From Kangiella sp. HZ709 (lineage in GTDB: Bacteria > Pseudomonadota > Gammaproteobacteria > Enterobacterales > Kangiellaceae): DNA of 64,000 nucleotides. Under the pieces are notes generated by a model that saw only the letters and a program-made list of their open reading frames with translations, searched no databases and had not been told where the DNA came from. Location: positions 434,001-498,000 of the forward strand of contig NZ_WKJC01000001.1 of assembly GCF_009674675.1 (NCBI RefSeq), read 5' to 3'. The position numbers were made by a program, and so were the translations under genes. This document shows, piece after piece, positions 58,213-64,000 of the stretch. Within the stretch, counting starts at the first letter, position 1, and each line of letters begins with the position of its first letter.

Positions 58213-59460
58213 ATGTTAGTAACAACTAAGGTGTCTGTTGCATCCCTGGAAATAGGTATGAGCGTGGTCAATTTAGATCGCCCTTGGACAGATCTGCCTT
58301 TCCCCCTTCAAGGTCTAGTTATAACTAGCGATTTTGAAATAGAAGTTTTAAGAAAGCACTGCAAGTTTGTTTATATTGAGCATGATTATACAGGCACTAC
58401 ATCAGGCCAAATTAAGCCCAGTCAAAACTTCACCCCTTCTTTGCAGAACAAAAAAGCCTTTACCCGGAAAATTCGCGGTCTTCAACCTAAAACTGAGTTG
58501 AATAACGAGCTAGCAAGAGCCAACAACGTATACATGCAAGCGAGAGAGCATTTAGAAAAAATTTTTACGAATGCTCGTCAGCACAGAAAAATAGAATTGC
58601 GCGAAACAGAAATTATCGTTAATAAGTGTATTAGTAGCATTCTTTCTAATGCCAATGCTTTATTTTGGTTAACTCGTATCCAAGATGTTTCTAAAACAGA
58701 GGCTAACCACAGTCTACGCGTAGCCATTTTATCAACAGCTTTAGGTCATTATATTGGTATGAATCGAAAAGAATTGATTCAGTTGGGCTTAGCAGCTTTA
58801 CTGCATGATATCGGTAAAACCAGAATTCCTACTGATATCGTGAACAAACAATCAAAATTATCGATTGCCGAAAGACGAGTTATGGAGCGCCATACCAGTT
58901 TAGGCTTCGAGCTTTTAAATGCTGATACCCAATTAGAAGCCGTCATTAAAGAAGTAGCTCTTAATCACCATCAACGTCCGGATGGCAAAGGCTATCCACA
59001 TCAACTACGAAATAGACCTTTATCTTTATTTACAAGAATTGTTTCTATTGTTGATTGTTACGATGATATGACTCATGAAATATCTCACTTTAAAGCTACT
59101 TCGCCACGTTTAGCTTTAAAAGAAATTTATGAAAACGCCGACACTCAATTTGATAAAAACCTTGCCAAAGCCTTTATCAAAATGGTCGGTATATACCCAG
59201 CAGGTTCGCTGGTAAAAATGACAAATGGTGAGGTAGCGATGGTCGTTTCGGCCGAATGCGAATCAAAACTATCACCTAAGGTTGAAGTGATTTACGATAA
59301 CAAAGGCAAAATGTGCAAGCCGTTTATCATCGACTTGCAAAAAGCGCAAAAAGATAAGAATGCCCAACTCTACAAGATTGCGGGCTCCTTACCTGATGGT
59401 AGTTTAGGTCTGGATATGCAGCAATACATCAGCAGCCGTTTAAATGCAGAAACTTTTTAA
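58213..59460 (+). CDS. DUF3391-HD-GYP protein, c-di-GMP phosphodiesterase
   Basis: About 415 residues. The N-terminal DUF3391 domain (VSVASLEIGMSVVNLDRPWTDLPFPLQGLVIT) is the usual partner of this HD-GYP class. The HD-GYP catalytic domain has HSLRVAILST, LGLAALLHDIGKTRIP (HD motif), HHQRPDGKGYP (GYP motif) and VDCYDDMT. It should hydrolyse c-di-GMP. I start at ATG 58213, with GGGG just before it, instead of TTG 58201; the latter would only add MVGR. It lies about 150 bp after the oxygenases and probably has its own promoter. Confidence 0.93.
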   Translation: MLVTTKVSVASLEIGMSVVNLDRPWTDLPFPLQGLVITSDFEIEVLRKHCKFVYIEHDYTGTTSGQIKPSQNFTPSLQNKKAFTRKIRGLQPKTELNNELARANNVYMQAREHLEKIFTNARQHRKIELRETEIIVNKCISSILSNANALFWLTRIQDVSKTEANHSLRVAILSTALGHYIGMNRKELIQLGLAALLHDIGKTRIPTDIVNKQSKLSIAERRVMERHTSLGFELLNADTQLEAVIKEVALNHHQRPDGKGYPHQLRNRPLSLFTRIVSIVDCYDDMTHEISHFKATSPRLALKEIYENADTQFDKNLAKAFIKMVGIYPAGSLVKMTNGEVAMVVSAECESKLSPKVEVIYDNKGKMCKPFIIDLQKAQKDKNAQLYKIAGSLPDGSLGLDMQQYISSRLNAETF

Positions 59461-59493
59461 GGCTCGCTTAGAAACTTATCTTAGTACCTGAAA

Positions 59494-60852
59494 CTAATAA
59501 CCATCTCCAAACAACACCCCCTGAACTCCGCGCACCGTCCAATCACCAGTACCGCCGGCTGCTAAAGGCATTTTAGGATATTTGCGACTACCCTCTTCAA
59601 GTTCATCATTATTAAGTATATAAGCCATCTGACCTATTAATCGACTGGCCTTTATTTGCGTATTCCAGCTCCTATAACCATTAGGCCAATCCAGACTATA
59701 TTGTCTAGGACGAGTACCACCCCATCCTGGGATAGTACCAATTCCGTCAAATCGCTCAGCCAGATCTTCTACACCTGCTTCTGCTAATAAAAAATCCAAG
59801 CGTGAAATAACACTGGCTGCAATTCGACTATTCCAGGTTGCCATAGGTAAGCGCCCCACTAAGCCATTTAAGTGGTCAGTACAAACGGCAGCTAAATAAG
59901 ACCAGCCAGAGTTCATTTTTGCAGCAGCATTTTCGTTTCCATCAACCGCGGCTTTAATAACAGCTTTAACATTCTCAATAGTCACATCTTTTTGCGGTGT
60001 ACCACTGATTTGAAACAGTTCGTTGGTAGTTTTTACTGCCATATCACGCCACTCTTGATCCCACTCCTCACCTTTATCTAATGTCTTCGCTAACTCATTA
60101 GCACGATAATACAGTGGGTTTAAGTTGGCATGGTGCAGAGAATAGCCAATACGAGGTTTCGGCCAAAAGAATGCCAATAAACGATTATCCCAGCCAGAAA
60201 CGGTATCTCCTGCGGCTTGTTTTAAATAGTAAGGTTGAAAAGGTGCATCCTGGATCCAATCAACCATAGCACGAACGAAATCAATATCTTTAGCATCTTT
60301 TGCAGGCACATAAGGCGGGTAAGTATCTTCGCCAATAAGCTCAATGCCTTGATCATCAAGCACCACAGGATCTTTTGAGCGCACTTCTATATCAGCTTGA
60401 ACACGCGACTCTGCATAGGACATATAATCATCTTGCTCAGCAAAGCTCATGGCATTCCAGATTTGTAAAGCACTTGCAGATAAATTAGCCGCCATAACTT
60501 CACGACCTTTTTCATCGGTTAAACTACTGATTTCAAAAAGCACTTTGTAATCACGTAAAAACACATCATCCACTTGCTGATCATTTCGAAAAGACCAAGG
60601 CACCATCATTCTACATAGCATTTCCATACTGAACCGCTGCTCATTTCGAATTAAATCACTTAATGAGTTGTCACTAGCGCCTATTGGCATTTTGCCAAAC
60701 TTCCAATCGATTTGATGGTTACCGCCATCACTATTTTTAAAGCGTTTAAACCAAACTTTCCAAGCTGCAAGAAACAATGCTTTATTAATAGCAAAATGTT
60801 CTGCATGTTTGAAATACATCATTGAATCGGTCGCTGGGTTGGCTTTATTCAT
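59494..60852 (-). CDS. Unrecognised Trp-rich 452-residue protein
   Basis: A single uninterrupted frame from ATG 60852, with no signal peptide and no clear membrane segment, so likely cytoplasmic. I do not recognise the family. It is unusually rich in tryptophan (16 of 452). The N-terminal half is helical-looking (FLAAWKVWFKRFKN); the C-terminal third has WNSRIAASVISRLDFLLAEAG, a GWGGTRPRQYSLDW stretch and WNTQIKASRLIGQMAYIL. Highly specific-looking turns (PGWGGTRP, GGTGDWTVRGVQG) suggest conservation in some clade. It is convergent with the HD-GYP gene and divergent from mfd (182 bp gap). Function unknown. Confidence 0.75.
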   Translation of the reverse strand: MNKANPATDSMMYFKHAEHFAINKALFLAAWKVWFKRFKNSDGGNHQIDWKFGKMPIGASDNSLSDLIRNEQRFSMEMLCRMMVPWSFRNDQQVDDVFLRDYKVLFEISSLTDEKGREVMAANLSASALQIWNAMSFAEQDDYMSYAESRVQADIEVRSKDPVVLDDQGIELIGEDTYPPYVPAKDAKDIDFVRAMVDWIQDAPFQPYYLKQAAGDTVSGWDNRLLAFFWPKPRIGYSLHHANLNPLYYRANELAKTLDKGEEWDQEWRDMAVKTTNELFQISGTPQKDVTIENVKAVIKAAVDGNENAAAKMNSGWSYLAAVCTDHLNGLVGRLPMATWNSRIAASVISRLDFLLAEAGVEDLAERFDGIGTIPGWGGTRPRQYSLDWPNGYRSWNTQIKASRLIGQMAYILNNDELEEGSRKYPKMPLAAGGTGDWTVRGVQGVLFGDGY

Positions 60853-61033
60853 AACGGCTCAATTGGTTCTTAGTGGATAATCTAACCATATCGAGAAAGC
60901 TTTATTAGTGCAATCATCGAAATTGCTTTTTGTCTTGCAATTCAAGCCACTAAAACTATTCCATCTATTATGTCGATACTAACTAAGCTATAATTTCAGC
61001 AAATTACACAGAGTCACAAAACATTCCTAGAAA

Positions 61034-64000
61034 ATGATATCTGAACTTCTTCTGCCCATTCCAGAGATCAAATCCAAAACTCCCTATATCAACTACTGGC
61101 GTGGATTAAGTGGTTCAAGTCGTGCACTAGCAATCAGTCAACTAGCCGATTCGTTAGACTCACCTTTGGTGATTATGCTCGATGATGCGCATGATTTATG
61201 GTTGCTGGAAAAAGAAATTGGCTACTTTCTAGAATCTCAATCACTTGAAATTCCCCTGCTGGTATTTCCTGATTGGGAAACTTTGCCTTACGATAATTTT
61301 TCACCGCATCAAGATATCGTTTCACAGCGTCTATTAAGCCTCTATCAATTGCCAAGATTAAAACAAGGGATCGTTTTGATTACGGTTAATAGCTTGTTAC
61401 TTAAAGTCGCACCCAAAGACTATATCGAGCAAAACAGTCTAATGCTTCATAACGGGCAAGCACTGGATATGCATGAAGTTCGTTCTTTATTCGAACAAGC
61501 TGGCTACCAAAATGTGAACCAAGTGTTTAGCCATGGAGAGTATGCAGTCCGCGGCTCGATTTTAGATCTGTATCCCATGGGTTCGGAAAGGCCTTTAAGA
61601 ATTGATTTTTTCGATGATGAAATTGACTCTATTCGCTATTTTGACCCTGAGTCACAACTCTCCGATGAAAAAATCACCAGCTTTGAATTATTACCGGCTA
61701 AAGAGTTTCCCACAGATGATGATGCCATATCTCAATTCAGACAAAGTTTTCGTAGCGAGTTTGATGTGGACTTGCAAAAAGTATGGCTCTATCAAGAAGT
61801 TTCCAATGGTGCTTCACCGGCAGGTATCGAATATTATTTGCCACTATTTTTCGATGAACTAAATACTTTTTTTGATTACTTACCAGATCAAACCTATTAC
61901 TTAAGCTTAAGTGATTTCGGGGCTAATTTAAGTAACTTCTGGCACGAAATTACTGAGCGTTACGAACAACGTCGACACGATGTTGAACGCCCTATTTTAG
62001 CGCCAAATCGACTTTACTTATCCATAGAAGAACTGAATCAAAAATTAAAAACTAGCCTACGGATACATTTTGAACCAACTCAATCGGATAGTGATTTTTT
62101 AACTGCACCAATTCCTCCTTTAACTATCGAGCATAAAGCACAAGATCCATTAAAAGCATTACGTAGTTTCTTAAGTCATTGGTCCGGTAAAACCTACATT
62201 GCTAGTGAATCAGCTGGCCGTAGAGAAGCTCTGAAAGACTTATTTGCAAGACACGATATAAAAGTGACTACCTTAGAAGTACTAGCTGATCTAATGACAT
62301 TAGCCGATCATGAAGTAGCTATTGGCGTTGCACCTTTACATCAAGGCTTTGCATACCGCAATATTGCCGTGATCACAGAAGAAGAATTATTCGGCGAACA
62401 GGTACTACAAAAAAGAAATCGTGAAGATAAAGCAAGTCCTCAAGCAGAAGATGTCATTCGAAATCTTGCAGAGCTAAAAGAAGGCGATCCAGTTGTACAC
62501 TATGAACAAGGTATAGGTCGCTACCGTGGCATGATAAAGCTTGATTCTGGTGACATCGAAGCTGAATATTTAATGCTTGAATATTCTGGTGGCGACAAAT
62601 TCTACTTACCTATTCAATCGTTACATTTAATTAGCCGTTATTCAGGTTCAAACCCGGAGCTTGCGCCATGGCATAAATTAGGCACCGATTCATGGGATAA
62701 AGCCAAGAAAAAAGCCGCAGAAAAAGCGCGCGATGTTGCTGCAGAATTGCTCGACGTTTATGCTCGCCGAGCCGCCAAAGAAGGCATTTCCTATGAATTA
62801 GATGAAGTGGATTATCATCGATTTTCAGCCGAGTTTAGGTTCGAAGAAACCGTCGATCAAACCACCAGTATTAACTCTATTATTCGCGATATGACTTCGA
62901 ACCAACCAATGGATCGCCTAGTCTGCGGTGACGTCGGCTTTGGTAAAACTGAAGTTGCCTTAAGAGCGGCATATATTGCCGCGCAAGCTGGGAAACAAGT
63001 GGCAGTTTTGGTTCCAACAACCTTACTGGCACAGCAGCACTTCGAAACTTTCTCAGATAGGTTTGCTGACTGGCCAATCAAGATAGCCCAGCTATCTCGC
63101 TTTGCAACAGGAAAAGAAACTAAACAAACATTAGCGGGGTTAAAAGCTGGTACCGTTGATATCGTTGTAGGCACCCATAAATTAATCCAAGGCGATATTG
63201 AATTTAAACGCTTAGGCCTGCTGATTATCGATGAAGAACATCGTTTTGGTGTGCGACAAAAAGAACAACTAAAAAAATATCGTAGCGAAGTTGATATTTT
63301 AACCTTAACAGCGACTCCTATTCCGAGAACTCTCAATATGTCCATGTCGGGCATGCGCGATTTGTCGATTATTGCAACGCCGCCAGCTAAACGCTTATCG
63401 GTGAAAACTTTTGTTCGGGAATATAACAAACCTTTGATCAGAGAAGCTATTTTAAGAGAAATATTACGAGGAGGTCAGGTTTATTTTCTGCATAACTCTG
63501 TTGAATCTATCGAGCGTGCGGCAAATGAATTACAAGAACTATTACCCGAAGCAAGAGTACGATTTGCTCATGGTCAAATGCGAGAAGCACAGCTAGAGCA
63601 AGTAATGCGCGATTTTAGCCACCAGCGCTTTAATGTTTTAGTTTCTACCACTATTGTCGAAACTGGAATTGATAACGCCAATGCCAACACAATGATTATC
63701 GAGCGTGCCGATAAATTTGGTTTAGCTCAACTCCATCAACTGCGTGGACGTGTGGGACGTTCTCACCATCAAGCCTATGCTTATTTGTTAACTCCCGCTG
63801 AGCGTAAAATTAGTCGAGATGCAGAAAAACGCCTTGATGCGATCTCACAGCTGGAAGATTTGGGTGCTGGCTTTACTCTTGCCACTCACGACTTAGAAAT
63901 TCGTGGGGCGGGTGAACTATTGGGAGACGAACAGTCAGGGCAGATGCAAGCGGTTGGCTTTAACCTCTATATGGATATGCTTGAGTCTGCGGTGCAAGCA
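61034..64000 (+). CDS. mfd: Transcription-repair coupling factor Mfd (3' end outside window)
   Basis: The frame is open from ATG 61034 to the last base (989 codons; E. coli Mfd has 1148), so only the last 160 or so residues are missing. Mfd frees stalled RNA polymerase and recruits UvrA. It has the UvrB-like N-terminus (PLLVFPDWETLPYDNFSPHQDIVSQRL), the RNA-polymerase-interacting domain (GDPVVHYEQGIGRYRGM), Walker A GDVGFGKT at residues 632-639, DEEH motif in LLIIDEEHRFGVRQKEQL, and the TRG region (RTLNMSMSGMRDLSIIATPPAKRL). A perfect -10 TATAAT lies at 60989-60994. It is divergent from the Trp-rich orphan. Confidence 0.97.
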   Translation, partial: MISELLLPIPEIKSKTPYINYWRGLSGSSRALAISQLADSLDSPLVIMLDDAHDLWLLEKEIGYFLESQSLEIPLLVFPDWETLPYDNFSPHQDIVSQRLLSLYQLPRLKQGIVLITVNSLLLKVAPKDYIEQNSLMLHNGQALDMHEVRSLFEQAGYQNVNQVFSHGEYAVRGSILDLYPMGSERPLRIDFFDDEIDSIRYFDPESQLSDEKITSFELLPAKEFPTDDDAISQFRQSFRSEFDVDLQKVWLYQEVSNGASPAGIEYYLPLFFDELNTFFDYLPDQTYYLSLSDFGANLSNFWHEITERYEQRRHDVERPILAPNRLYLSIEELNQKLKTSLRIHFEPTQSDSDFLTAPIPPLTIEHKAQDPLKALRSFLSHWSGKTYIASESAGRREALKDLFARHDIKVTTLEVLADLMTLADHEVAIGVAPLHQGFAYRNIAVITEEELFGEQVLQKRNREDKASPQAEDVIRNLAELKEGDPVVHYEQGIGRYRGMIKLDSGDIEAEYLMLEYSGGDKFYLPIQSLHLISRYSGSNPELAPWHKLGTDSWDKAKKKAAEKARDVAAELLDVYARRAAKEGISYELDEVDYHRFSAEFRFEETVDQTTSINSIIRDMTSNQPMDRLVCGDVGFGKTEVALRAAYIAAQAGKQVAVLVPTTLLAQQHFETFSDRFADWPIKIAQLSRFATGKETKQTLAGLKAGTVDIVVGTHKLIQGDIEFKRLGLLIIDEEHRFGVRQKEQLKKYRSEVDILTLTATPIPRTLNMSMSGMRDLSIIATPPAKRLSVKTFVREYNKPLIREAILREILRGGQVYFLHNSVESIERAANELQELLPEARVRFAHGQMREAQLEQVMRDFSHQRFNVLVSTTIVETGIDNANANTMIIERADKFGLAQLHQLRGRVGRSHHQAYAYLLTPAERKISRDAEKRLDAISQLEDLGAGFTLATHDLEIRGAGELLGDEQSGQMQAVGFNLYMDMLESAVQA

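Noticed and set aside
62857-63429. 190-residue open frame antisense to mfd
   Set aside because: It lies fully within the Mfd ATPase domain, lacks recognisable domains, and its composition (many Ser, Cys, Phe) is typical of an antisense shadow.

Overview
The window looks like a stretch of core chromosome from a free-living, AT-rich gammaproteobacterium, packed with housekeeping genes on both strands. The smc-zipA-ligA cluster, csrA next to tRNA-Ser and tRNA-Arg, recA-recX-alaS-csrA, an RNase E with a long leader, and divergent pncC/mutS all point to Gammaproteobacteria. The low GC, the ACE-type peptidase, the SOUL protein and the many 2OG/Fe(II) and c-di-GMP proteins would suit a marine, peptide-using genus such as Kangiella or Aliikangiella. 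That genus guess is inference only. I see no prophage, insertion sequence with a transposase, CRISPR array or defence island.

Layout. 1-8.9 kb: the end of rimK with its overlapping retropepsin-like partner rimB, a hemolysin III/TrhA membrane protein, a PAS-GGDEF protein, fadH, sppA, ansA and a secreted SOUL protein. 8.9-17.6 kb: a saccharopine-dehydrogenase-like enzyme, a YeaC-type protein, a one-domain voltage-gated cation channel with a Cav-like filter, tRNA-Arg and tRNA-Ser, csrA, alaS, recX, a 47-residue membrane micro-ORF, recA and a GNAT acetyltransferase. 17.6-31.7 kb: an exported peroxiredoxin, yaeQ, a HAD phosphatase, rluC, rne with a roughly 475-nt leader, ligA, zipA, smc, cysZ and an unknown lipoprotein. 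31.8-43.6 kb: hrpA, an alpha/beta hydrolase, fadE, an exported M20 amidohydrolase, comEC and a DUF2062 protein. 43.8-52.2 kb: a REC-REC-GGDEF regulator, a two-gene Lol exporter (lolD plus one membrane subunit) preceded by a transposon-like inverted repeat, a small exported protein, DUF2288, an MscS-type channel, nagZ and an ACE-like M2 peptidase lipoprotein. 52.4-64 kb: a cold-shock protein, pncC, mutS, fdxA, two translationally coupled 2OG/Fe(II) oxygenases, a DUF3391-HD-GYP protein, an unrecognised Trp-rich 452-residue protein, and mfd, which runs off the right edge.

How the genes fit together. DNA maintenance is heavily represented (recA, recX, mutS, mfd, ligA, smc, comEC). RNA and translation control is covered by rne, hrpA, rluC, csrA, alaS, the tRNAs and rimK/rimB. 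Envelope functions include lolD and its partner, sppA, nagZ, zipA and mscS-type channels. fadE and fadH are the acyl-CoA dehydrogenase and the dienoyl-CoA reductase of beta-oxidation. Three c-di-GMP proteins (two cyclases with intact I-sites and one HD-GYP) lie in one window together with csrA. The least explained parts are the coupled oxygenase pair, the 452-residue orphan next to mfd, the recA-recX micro-ORF, the lipoprotein with a possible Cys-His-Asp triad, and the channel filter.
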